A stretch of DNA of 64,000 nucleotides from the NCBI RefSeq assembly GCF_018448905.1, contig NZ_RCWA01000013.1, forward strand, positions 57,978-121,977, given 5' to 3'. How positions within the stretch are numbered: position 1 is the first letter of the stretch; every line of letters starts with the position of its first letter. A model generated the notes under the pieces. It was not told the DNA's origin. It did no database searches and saw nothing but the letters and a program-made list of their open reading frames with translations. This stretch comes from Photorhabdus heterorhabditis (GTDB lineage: Bacteria; Pseudomonadota; Gammaproteobacteria; Enterobacterales; Enterobacteriaceae). Both the position numbers and the translations under genes were made by a program. Shown here in pieces: positions 1 through 7,768 of this stretch.

Positions 1-1042
1 CTTGCCCGTAAAAACAACCAATATTTGTTTCCATTTTGAAGCTATTACTTTCGTCTACCTTCTCATTTTTAAACAAACGGTAGAATCTTGTAGGAGTGCC
101 CCTATCAAACAGTTCTCGTGATTTGGCGGTTGGATCGTCTGATATTAATGCAACGCACTTTTTATCAAATTGAGAAACGTCCGGAGTACTAAGTTCCCAT
201 GAAACCATTTTGACTATGTCCGCACCACTTGGATACTTGCTAACATCAATTTCATTAGCTTCAATATATTTACGAAGCTTTGCAATAGCAGGACCTAATC
301 CATGCGAACTAATTAGTGTTCTCACTATGTGCTCACATGCTTTAAAATCGCTATTTTCAAGCAGAATGAGAAGATCCACAAAGTCCCTAATTGTTAAATA
401 ATCTTTGTTGTAAATTTGAATAAGTATTATCAATATAGAATTAAGATCACTAACTACATTGACATATGTCCCTCTCAAAATAGTGTTGTAGCAGCCAGAA
501 TATAACGACTGTAGTAATATTCTCGAACCATTATCATCGATTGGGTAGTGATCAACATGGATTTCAAATCCACGATCATCATCTTTCCCTTTCGTATATC
601 GGAATGATTTATAAACTTTTTCTGTAACAACATCTTTTATCCAAATAGTACTGAAATATATATCGTACCCATGCTTAATCAACAAAGCATCAAGCAATGG
701 TAAGTGATCTTCTAATACTACCAAATCTGCGTCAAAAGCGAATCGCGAGGCACTTTCATGGTAAAAGCGCTCTACAGATAACCCCTTCAAAACTAGAACA
801 GAATTTTTTAGTTCTGAGGATTTAGCGATATCGTTAAGTACGATCGATTTTTCTCTCTTTTCATTTTCAATATGACAATACTCTTCGCTACTCTGGCCGG
901 TTGCATATACAAACATTGATAGAATCTTCTCTTGGAAGGCAGACTCTTTGTTTAAGACCGATATGTACTTCTTAATTGCTTCAGGCAACCAACCATTTAG
1001 ACAATAATTATAGTATGAATCAATTACTTTAGATTTTTTCAT
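1..1042 (-). CDS. Nucleotidyltransferase-like protein (PF14907 type), partial
   Basis: This minus-strand gene has its start inside the window and its C-terminus beyond the left edge; about 347 codons are visible without a stop. The start is ATG at 1042, preceded by a strong GAGGAG ribosome site. A segment about 85-130 residues in reads LKGLSVERFYHE, then FDADLVV, then a helix and HGYDIYF. This LKG...D-x-D-(L)-(V) layout is that of the 'uncharacterised nucleotidyltransferase' family (PF14907), whose members transfer nucleotides to unknown substrates and often sit in peptide natural-product clusters. The same layout recurs in the gene at 6667, suggesting both serve one system. Base composition is AT-rich like its neighbours to 9.1 kb. 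The family call is by motif only and the substrate is unknown. Confidence 0.6.
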   Translation of the reverse strand, partial: MKKSKVIDSYYNYCLNGWLPEAIKKYISVLNKESAFQEKILSMFVYATGQSSEEYCHIENEKREKSIVLNDIAKSSELKNSVLVLKGLSVERFYHESASRFAFDADLVVLEDHLPLLDALLIKHGYDIYFSTIWIKDVVTEKVYKSFRYTKGKDDDRGFEIHVDHYPIDDNGSRILLQSLYSGCYNTILRGTYVNVVSDLNSILIILIQIYNKDYLTIRDFVDLLILLENSDFKACEHIVRTLISSHGLGPAIAKLRKYIEANEIDVSKYPSGADIVKMVSWELSTPDVSQFDKKCVALISDDPTAKSRELFDRGTPTRFYRLFKNEKVDESNSFKMETNIGCFYGQ

Positions 1043-1342
1043 TGTTTCTTCTCCTCGAAGAAAAAGCCAAATAGAATGGAATAAAAACTAATGCAAATTG
1101 ATACTTTGTTCACCTTCTCTTGTTACATATATTCTATTTCATAGAACCATTGAAATAAACAATATTATTAATGGATGTAATTATTACAATAATTTCATTG
1201 CACAATCTAAGCTTATTTACACCTGTTTATGAATTATAAAATCACATAAAAAAACATTAACCTCATGCCCATTATATAGAGCTTTCCTTTATCATTAACC
1301 TTATCAATTCCTAACCAATTTATGATAAGTTGATAAAACACA
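1043..1342. other. AT-rich intergenic spacer
   Basis: This 300-bp spacer separates the partial nucleotidyltransferase gene from the 3' end of the acyl carrier protein gene. I see no open frame, repeat or clear hairpin. It should hold the promoter of the leftward nucleotidyltransferase gene, but no convincing -35/-10 pair stands out in such AT-rich sequence. Confidence 0.5.
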
Positions 1343-1564
1343 TTAAATAAGACATTTATTTACTAAGACAATAATTGAATTCATATCAGAAAAATCATCA
1401 AACGTAAGATCTTCATCTAGTAGGTTGATATCAAGCTCATTTTCCAAATTAATAATCAAAGAAACAATTTGAAATGAATCCAAGTCATCAAGTGATTTTA
1501 TTTCAGATTTCTTCATAAACTCAATTACTATTATTTCAATATCTAAATTTGATTTTTTGCCCAT
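1343..1564 (-). CDS. Free-standing acyl/peptidyl carrier protein
   Basis: A 73-aa acidic, helical protein with the carrier-protein core LDSFQIVSL. Ser30 is the likely 4'-phosphopantetheine attachment site, in the usual DSx context, followed by the helix II sequence IINLENELDI. It would hold the substrate activated by the adenylation protein encoded immediately upstream. Its start lies inside the 3' end of that gene (22-nt overlap), so the two are almost certainly translationally coupled. The length fits discrete carrier proteins of the DltC or NRPS type. It is the last gene of the leftward operon beginning near 4974. The carrier-protein assignment is strong; the cargo is unknown. Confidence 0.8.
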   Translation of the reverse strand: MGKKSNLDIEIIVIEFMKKSEIKSLDDLDSFQIVSLIINLENELDINLLDEDLTFDDFSDMNSIIVLVNKCLI

Positions 1565-2928
1565 AATTCCAACTTTTTATAATTTACTTTTCCACTTATT
1601 AATGTAGGTACAGATTCGATACAAAAAATTCCTTTCACTTTAACATTCTTAATGAATCCGCAATCAAATATTTCGCCTTCGTTTTTAGGTTGATAAAAAA
1701 TTGTAATTCCAGTATTGCAATCTATATTTTTGTCATAATAAAGAACAACAAAAACCAAAGGATTATTGTTCTTTACTCTTAATTGTTCTTCAAGACCTTG
1801 AAGATCAACTCTATGCCCCATAATCTTAGTCTGCCGATCTATTCTTCCCTCAAAATATACCTCACCATCTAATATAGTTACTAAATCTCCTGTATCGTAA
1901 TACACTTTACCATCGACTTTCACAAAGCTATTCTTTGAAGTACCTATATATCCATTAAAAATTTGAGGTCCTGACAATAATAATTTATATAGATTGCCAG
2001 ATAAATGCTCAGTTTTGTATGACATATCCCCTAAAGCTCGGCCAAGACTAGGTGGGCCTTCAATACCCACATCACTTATCATACATGCGATTGTTGTTTC
2101 AGTTGGTCCATATAAATTAAATATCTTCTGGCAATTAGATATTTGTGCCCAAGAGGTTACGACGTGTTTTCTTAATAATTCTCCGCAAAACAAAGAAACT
2201 TTTAAACTAGACAGTTGATGTGATTTTGGTTTGAGAGAAATCAGCATCTGAGCGAGTGTAGGAACAGAAAACCAATAAGTGAGTTTATTATTTTCCACCT
2301 TATTTAGTAATTGTCCAATTTTTTTGGTTTCTACAGGAGTTATGGAGCTTGCACTCTTCCAACTTAGAAATAGATCATGATAAAAAAGATCAAAAGCTGG
2401 AGAAAATGTATTAGTTAATCGTTCGATGCCTTTTTCAATTTCCAATTCTTCATAGATATTATCAATATAATGTTTTAAGGCTAAATGTGTAATCGGAACT
2501 CCTTTAGGTAAACCAGTAGATCCTGATGTGAACAATATGTATGCAGTTTTTGCTGGCATAATAACTGAATCGTTTCTATCTGCTTTATGTTTTATATGAT
2601 ATACACTAAGATCTTGATTGAGCCTGATATCAGCTTTAACTGCATTAATTATTCGCTCTTTATATTCATCATCCCAATCTGAAATCAAAGGAACTATCGT
2701 ATTCTTGTTTTTCCACATTGCCGAAAAAACAGAATACATATTTATATCCTTTCTTTCAATATCAATAGCAACTACTTTCTCTATCACTTCAGAGAAGTAA
2801 TCTGAAAAATAAACAACTTTGGAAAGGAACTCACCATATGTAATTTCAATGGGATGGTCTCTATAAAAAATAGACTGAGAAAAATTATTTGATGAATAGT
2901 ACAAATATTCAATTACATTGAATGACAT
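1543..2928 (-). CDS. Free-standing adenylation (AMP-forming) enzyme
   Basis: A 461-aa member of the ANL adenylating superfamily. Core motifs appear in order: A3 ILFTSGSTGLPKG at about residues 131-143, A5 NLYGPTE, A7 YDTGD, A8 GRIDRQTKIMGHRV, and the A10 lysine in SGKVNYK near the C-terminus. It should activate a carboxylic or amino acid as an acyl-AMP and load it onto the adjacent carrier protein. It is shorter than most NRPS adenylation domains and closer in size to DltA-like enzymes. The specificity segment (FDLFYHD) keeps the aspartate that binds an alpha-amino group, favouring an amino acid, but the other pocket residues match no code I know. It overlaps the upstream gene by 16 nt and the carrier gene by 22 nt. 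Confidence 0.85.
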   Translation of the reverse strand: MSFNVIEYLYYSSNNFSQSIFYRDHPIEITYGEFLSKVVYFSDYFSEVIEKVVAIDIERKDINMYSVFSAMWKNKNTIVPLISDWDDEYKERIINAVKADIRLNQDLSVYHIKHKADRNDSVIMPAKTAYILFTSGSTGLPKGVPITHLALKHYIDNIYEELEIEKGIERLTNTFSPAFDLFYHDLFLSWKSASSITPVETKKIGQLLNKVENNKLTYWFSVPTLAQMLISLKPKSHQLSSLKVSLFCGELLRKHVVTSWAQISNCQKIFNLYGPTETTIACMISDVGIEGPPSLGRALGDMSYKTEHLSGNLYKLLLSGPQIFNGYIGTSKNSFVKVDGKVYYDTGDLVTILDGEVYFEGRIDRQTKIMGHRVDLQGLEEQLRVKNNNPLVFVVLYYDKNIDCNTGITIFYQPKNEGEIFDCGFIKNVKVKGIFCIESVPTLISGKVNYKKLELWAKNQI

Positions 2929-3785
2929 AGTTCCTCCATTACATGATTGAACATGGGATCAATCTCCAAGAATGAAAATCCCTCAATATAGGAGAAAGCA
3001 CTTGTTCCTATTTCGTCAGTTATAAAGCCACCATTACCTATTACTTCAAATAATTTATATGGGCCAACTAAATGAATAGCTGCGAGAATACCACTTTCGG
3101 ACACTTCAAAAGGAAACTTCTTTTCATTGTTTATATATTTCACTAAGTGAACCAAGTCAAAATTCATACCTATAAGGTTACATAATTTATTAATCCCGCT
3201 AGCCCATATGGCATAAATAATAGTGGTCTGTTTATTTGGTTCATATAGATCTTGCAAATTATTAACCCCAAATTTTCCTGTAAAATCACCTTGCCATGTA
3301 TTATATGATGTACATATGAATGATTCACCTTTAGGATAGTCAAATAGTTCGAATTTATTATTTCCTTTCCATATATATTCAGGGTGAACGAAATCATAGT
3401 AAACCTTATAATTTCTACCATTTATTTCCATATCTTTAGGGTTGTATACTCCTAAAGAGAACAAAGCAGACTCACCAATCTGTATGCCTACAAATCCCCA
3501 AGGATTAATCACTCTAAAACAATTCTTTTCTAGAGAATAATGACTCAAATCATCATAAGTAATATTAACTCCTAAACTATTAAAGTATTGCTCATATGAC
3601 ATGAATGTTAAAACAGGAGCTCCATTAATTGGATTTCTTATTAGTTCTCCGGGCTTCTTAACCAAGAAATACTTGACAGCATCTCTAGAATTAAAGCCTT
3701 TTTTATATATATCCAAATAATCAGGGTTTATCCCAGATTCTTTGTAAAGAATATTCTTTAATATATCGTATTTAGCGTTTATCAT
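2913..3785 (-). CDS. Lysozyme-like (transglycosylase-fold) protein, unknown role
   Basis: A 290-aa protein without an obvious signal peptide. Near the N-terminus it has KESGINP (Glu16), which looks like the catalytic-Glu motif of lytic transglycosylases. Further on come NPWGFVGIQIGESALFSLG (about 94-112), GDFTGKFGV, and ESGILAAIHLVG. This sequence of blocks resembles a lysozyme-like family seen in phage and secreted proteins (GxYQxGExAL ... WTGKxGV ... SGxLAxxHLxG). It lies inside the operon between the condensation-like gene, whose stop is one base before this start, and the adenylation gene, overlapping the latter by 16 nt. A peptidoglycan-type fold in an amide-synthesis operon is unexpected; it may act on a muropeptide or sugar substrate, or confer self-protection. 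The fold is inferred from motifs only. Confidence 0.45.
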   Translation of the reverse strand: MINAKYDILKNILYKESGINPDYLDIYKKGFNSRDAVKYFLVKKPGELIRNPINGAPVLTFMSYEQYFNSLGVNITYDDLSHYSLEKNCFRVINPWGFVGIQIGESALFSLGVYNPKDMEINGRNYKVYYDFVHPEYIWKGNNKFELFDYPKGESFICTSYNTWQGDFTGKFGVNNLQDLYEPNKQTTIIYAIWASGINKLCNLIGMNFDLVHLVKYINNEKKFPFEVSESGILAAIHLVGPYKLFEVIGNGGFITDEIGTSAFSYIEGFSFLEIDPMFNHVMEELCHSM

Positions 3786-3786
3786 A

Positions 3787-4974
3787 TTATTTAAAATTTA
3801 GATTATGTGAATTATTAAAATTTTCAATTAACAAATAAAATAACCCTCTAATATAATACTCTTCGTAATCAAGAGAAGAGAAGTCTAGAATTAAATCACA
3901 ATATTCAGAATCAATAATAAGTCCAATACCTATATGCATAATTCGACATGCTCCACGATCATTGACTAAAATTTTATGTTTGTACTGTGTGTTAATTTTT
4001 CCTATAAACCATTTTTTATTTATTACATTTAGGCAAATTGATGGGAATTGTATACCAACCTCTCCATATTCAGTTTTACTAGCAAGCAGAGTATTAGTAT
4101 CGCCACCATATAGAGTATTCATTAGCACTCTGGATCTGATATCATTGACACAGTAACCATTTTCGCTCTTTTTTATTATCAACGGCCGTATCTCATTCAA
4201 CCATCCTAATGTATATCTAGGATCTATCGAATAAGTAGGTTCTCTTCCATGTTGATTTAACCCTATATATAAGTGTTCTCCTCCAAAAAACTCATCAAAT
4301 GACGATGCAATGGCTTTAATTAAATGGGCTGTAATCATATTGTCTGATGTAGATCTTAAAACTTTATGACGAAGAACTGAGGTACTGGACTCTAATTTCA
4401 TATCTCTAATTGGAAATCTTGATTTCTCAGAGTTATGAATTTTTAACTCACAATATTCTTTTATGAAACCTAAATTATATTTGTTATTTCTTGATTTCTT
4501 ACCCAGTTTAGAAGATACAAAGTTTTTAATATGGTTCTTCTCATATAAATCCCAGTTAGTATCCTCTCCAGATAACAGATTTGAAATCATTCCATTGGAA
4601 AGTGCATCAGATAAGAAATGATTTACGGCAAAGAAAAAACTTAAGCCATTAGTGGTTTCTTTTAAAAATAAAGTAAGTGGTTTTATCAAATTATAATCAG
4701 ATAACATTTCATGTTCATAATCTTCATAAGCCATTATCTTTATTTTTACTTCACCTACAGGTTTAACACGCAAGTCAGTTGTTATCGTGTAGTGAACAAA
4801 TAACTCAGGGCATATTTTCGACAGCCTAGATAAGTTAGAATTGAGTTTTTCTTTTGCATCATCACCATATATATGAAATTCTGGTGTTGTTGATAGCCAT
4901 TTGTAAAACTCAGAATTACGGCGATCTATAAAAGTAACTCGATTTGATAGTATATTTAAGTAGTAATCCATCAC
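3787..4974 (-). CDS. Condensation-domain-like acyltransferase
   Basis: A 395-aa protein with a single condensation/acyltransferase HxxxD motif in the context VNHFLSDALS (His119, Asp123). This is the catalytic motif of NRPS condensation domains, carnitine acyltransferases and alcohol acyltransferases. A later DFSSLDYEEYY stretch may correspond to the bridging region of the second half-domain. It is the first gene of the tight four-gene operon ending at 1343. As no other condensing enzyme is present, it probably joins the carrier-bound acyl group to an amine or hydroxyl acceptor. Overall similarity to standard condensation domains looks low; the first HH histidine is replaced by Asn. The acyltransferase role is likely, the substrate unknown. 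Confidence 0.6.
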   Translation of the reverse strand: MMDYYLNILSNRVTFIDRRNSEFYKWLSTTPEFHIYGDDAKEKLNSNLSRLSKICPELFVHYTITTDLRVKPVGEVKIKIMAYEDYEHEMLSDYNLIKPLTLFLKETTNGLSFFFAVNHFLSDALSNGMISNLLSGEDTNWDLYEKNHIKNFVSSKLGKKSRNNKYNLGFIKEYCELKIHNSEKSRFPIRDMKLESSTSVLRHKVLRSTSDNMITAHLIKAIASSFDEFFGGEHLYIGLNQHGREPTYSIDPRYTLGWLNEIRPLIIKKSENGYCVNDIRSRVLMNTLYGGDTNTLLASKTEYGEVGIQFPSICLNVINKKWFIGKINTQYKHKILVNDRGACRIMHIGIGLIIDSEYCDLILDFSSLDYEEYYIRGLFYLLIENFNNSHNLNFK

Positions 4975-5082
4975 TCACTCCAAACGGGTTTATCATTAAT
5001 AAATTATTACACTAGAGTGCAAGTTGGTAATTAATTCTTAATTAACTACCGTCAGTAGATAGAATACAACTCATTTGTAAAT

Positions 5083-5853
5083 TCACATCACTTCATTTTC
5101 CAACCTTAATATTTGTCTATTTAGCTGTGCCTTTGCTGTCGGAAATTTATCGAAAAAATCAGACTGTTCACAAAGTAATTTGTGACATTCTTTAATTCTT
5201 TTTTCATTGAATTTACTTGATGTTAACTGATTAATAGAATGCTTGTTGACCTCAATGTAAATCTGATTTATAGGTACCGGATGAATATTGTTCTTTAGCA
5301 AGCGAATAACTAGTTCTGTATCTTCTATATATCTGTATTTTGGATTAAAGTATCCGATATCCTTAAGTGCTTCTCTTGCGCAAGTAAGTCCATATCCAGT
5401 TCCAATCCTTAAAGCTGTCACTACCAAATCTGAAAAACTATCATATTCAATAGGAAATTTTATATCGAATTGACTTACACAAGATTCGGATACTCGATCT
5501 AAAACTTTCACGCTTGACCAATAAAAACAAGATTTATCAACGCTATTTAAAATTTCATTATGTAATCTTTCCAAATAATTAGGTAACATTATGTCATCAT
5601 CATCTAGGAAAGTTATATAATCTCCACTTGCATGTTTACATCCAATACTTCGACAAAAACCTGGACCTTTACCTAAGTTACTTTCAATAACTGTCACATT
5701 AGGTATATGTAAAAAAATGTTACCAATAGATTTTTCTGCATCATTAACTATGATAATTTCTTTATTCAAGAATTTCTGTGAATTAACGCTGTTAACTGCA
5801 TTCAGTAGCATTGATGGCCTATTAATTGTTGGAATTATTACTGAAATTTTCAT
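5083..5853 (-). CDS. Family 2 glycosyltransferase
   Basis: A 256-aa GT-A fold enzyme. It opens MKISVIIPTINRPSML, continues with EIIIVNDAE and NLGKGPGFCRSIG, and has the metal/nucleotide-sugar motif FLDDDDIMLPNYLE near residues 86-99, all typical of GT2. A later segment (YIEDTELVIRLLKN) carries the ED acidic pair that usually provides the base. It is predicted to be cytoplasmic and to transfer a sugar from an NDP-sugar. The start is preceded by GAGGGA. It lies 108 bp upstream of the condensation-like gene on the same strand, so it may be co-transcribed and glycosylate the cluster product. The family call is secure; donor and acceptor are unknown. Confidence 0.85.
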   Translation of the reverse strand: MKISVIIPTINRPSMLLNAVNSVNSQKFLNKEIIIVNDAEKSIGNIFLHIPNVTVIESNLGKGPGFCRSIGCKHASGDYITFLDDDDIMLPNYLERLHNEILNSVDKSCFYWSSVKVLDRVSESCVSQFDIKFPIEYDSFSDLVVTALRIGTGYGLTCAREALKDIGYFNPKYRYIEDTELVIRLLKNNIHPVPINQIYIEVNKHSINQLTSSKFNEKRIKECHKLLCEQSDFFDKFPTAKAQLNRQILRLENEVM

Positions 5854-6666
5854 AATTTTTCCCTCATATAATTAAATTGGGGACACATATATGATACTAA
5901 CTACCATTATATTTTTTACATTTCACTATCAATGCAGAAACACGATTCACAAAGTATGGAAAGTTATAGATCATAGTTATCTAACAATATTAATAACTAG
6001 AGATATCGTTAACCTTATAAATTTAATATTCCCATCAATATGAACCCCCTCTTTAACATGATCAACACTACAATTAACATCATTCTCAACACTTTAGAAT
6101 AATTTATTAAAATTGAACCATAGGAAATAACAATAATGTGAAACCAGTCACATATATGATTTATTCTCTTTTCAATATCTTGCCCATCTAAGTAATCTAA
6201 GTAATCTAAGTAATCTAAGTAATCTAAGTAATCTAAGTAATCTAAGAAACAGTCTCTTTCCAAGAGAATTGGTTGTGTAGTGCATATGAATTTGGCGACC
6301 TATATAATGGATATAATGGAGGTATTCGAATCCGCTTCATAGATAAATAGGTGACGTTATGACAAGAGCATACTCGGCGTATTTAAACGTGAAATAAAAA
6401 AAGGTAGCGCCAGAGGAACTCGGAAACGGAAAAAGAAACCAGTACACCTGGAGGGCAGAACGAAAAAACACTACCCTCTCTTGATGTTCGACTCACTGAA
6501 CAATTCTCGATAATCGATAAACTTAGGCAGAGCTCTAAATGTAATAAATTTTTTGTGATTTATTCAGTAGAAAAAGTTAAAAATTCTAGCATCGTCGATC
6601 TAAGCGGGTCCTACCTTAAGAGATGTCAGATATATACAGTAATTATTAAATAAAGAGGTATATGAT
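5854..6666. other. Divergent intergenic region with a 9-bp tandem repeat
   Basis: This 813-bp gap separates the leftward glycosyltransferase operon from the rightward nucleotidyltransferase gene and should hold both promoters. It contains six perfect 9-bp tandem repeats at 6187-6240. A minus-strand frame through them (6015-6263) would encode a Tyr-Leu-Asp repeat followed by hydrophobic sequence, but it lacks a ribosome site and I do not call it a gene. The part from about 6380 to 6500 is less AT-rich than its surroundings and may be a remnant of something else; I could not identify it. Confidence 0.5.
6187..6240. repeat. 9-bp tandem repeat, six perfect copies
   Basis: The unit tctaagtaa is repeated six times without a mismatch, followed by a seventh copy with one change. 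The period is a multiple of three, so copy-number change would not shift a reading frame, but it would change promoter spacing in this divergent region. Perfect copies indicate recent expansion by slippage. Confidence 0.95.
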
Positions 6667-7734
6667 ATGAATACTACAGTTACAAATTCAAAAATTTTAT
6701 ACACATTAACTTCCTTATGTAGAACTGATTATGAAAATGTGAATAAAAGTCAATTGATTGATATTATGAATCGTACGGAATTTCCTTGGGATCGGTTCCT
6801 TTCAGTAGTCAATAGGCAAAAAATTGTAGGCATCGTCTATAAATCTCTGTCTGAAATGAAATTACTCCATCTAGTGCCTTATAGAGTAGCAAGTGCTATA
6901 AAATATATTTATTTAGCAACAACCAAGAGAAATCAGGTGCTTATGGATGAATTGATTACTATTTTAACGGCATTTAAGGAGGAAGGAATTGATATAAGGC
7001 CTCTAAAAGGCTCTGTTTTGTTGGATTTGATATATACCGACTATGGTACACGAACACTAAACGACTTAGATTTTTTTGTTAGCAAAAATGACTTAAAAAG
7101 ATTGCCAAAAATTATGAATAATTTAGGTTATATTCAAGGAGAGTATAATGTTAATGACAAAACGTTAACTGAACTTAGTCGTGAAGACAAATTAATGTGG
7201 AAAGTAAAGATGTTTAACCTTCCACCATTTTGTAAAATCCACTCAGAACCCACTGTTGATATTATATCTATAGATTTTACTTTTGGACTATCATTTTCTG
7301 ACAATAAAGACATTAATGAAAAAATTCTATCAACTGATTCTATTCTAAATAACAAAAAAACATTATCCAATATTGATTTTTTTATCCATTTATGCACTCA
7401 TTTATATAAGGAGGCTTCAAACGAAGCATGGGAAAATTTTGCTCAAGATATCAATTTAATAAAATTTTGTGATGTTAGAGAGTATTACTACTTTTTGTCA
7501 AAAAAAATAGATAATGATGACATTATATCTAGAGTGAATGAGTTGGGTGTTGAAAAAGCATTCTCTTTCTCAATACTCTATTCGTCCATTTTATACAATG
7601 ACAATAATTTAATTAAACTTCTGGAAAGAATAAATTATTCAAAATATAACTTCCAAGAAGTATACACTCAAAACAATGAGATAAATAAGATAAAGTTAAA
7701 CTCAGTCAGTGAATCTATTCTACTTGTAAAATAG
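6667..7734 (+). CDS. Nucleotidyltransferase-like protein (PF14907 type)
   Basis: A 355-aa protein with the signature PLKGSVLLDLIY (about 113-124), then TLNDLDFFVSKNDL (about 131-144) and NNLGY, matching the 'uncharacterised nucleotidyltransferase' family in which LKG and D-x-D residues line the active site. In this family some members occur beside lasso-peptide or NRPS-like genes. The ATG follows an AAAGAGG ribosome site. It is the complete counterpart of the partial gene at the left window edge, sharing the motif order but not close sequence. It is followed after 34 bp by the MATE exporter and probably forms an operon with it. Catalysis is inferred from motifs; the substrate is unknown. Confidence 0.65.
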   Translation: MNTTVTNSKILYTLTSLCRTDYENVNKSQLIDIMNRTEFPWDRFLSVVNRQKIVGIVYKSLSEMKLLHLVPYRVASAIKYIYLATTKRNQVLMDELITILTAFKEEGIDIRPLKGSVLLDLIYTDYGTRTLNDLDFFVSKNDLKRLPKIMNNLGYIQGEYNVNDKTLTELSREDKLMWKVKMFNLPPFCKIHSEPTVDIISIDFTFGLSFSDNKDINEKILSTDSILNNKKTLSNIDFFIHLCTHLYKEASNEAWENFAQDINLIKFCDVREYYYFLSKKIDNDDIISRVNELGVEKAFSFSILYSSILYNDNNLIKLLERINYSKYNFQEVYTQNNEINKIKLNSVSESILLVK

Positions 7735-7768
7735 TGATAGACATACTCTAAGTTTATAGTATAAAACT

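Noticed and set aside
6015-6263. 82-aa minus-strand frame with Tyr-Leu-Asp repeats
   Set aside because: It is produced by the 9-bp DNA repeat, with no ribosome site and no plausible protein context.
6360-6396. Short frame MTRAYSAYLNVK as a possible precursor peptide in the accessory island
   Set aside because: Too short, with no convincing ribosome site and no peptide-modifying enzyme nearby that would need a ribosomal precursor.
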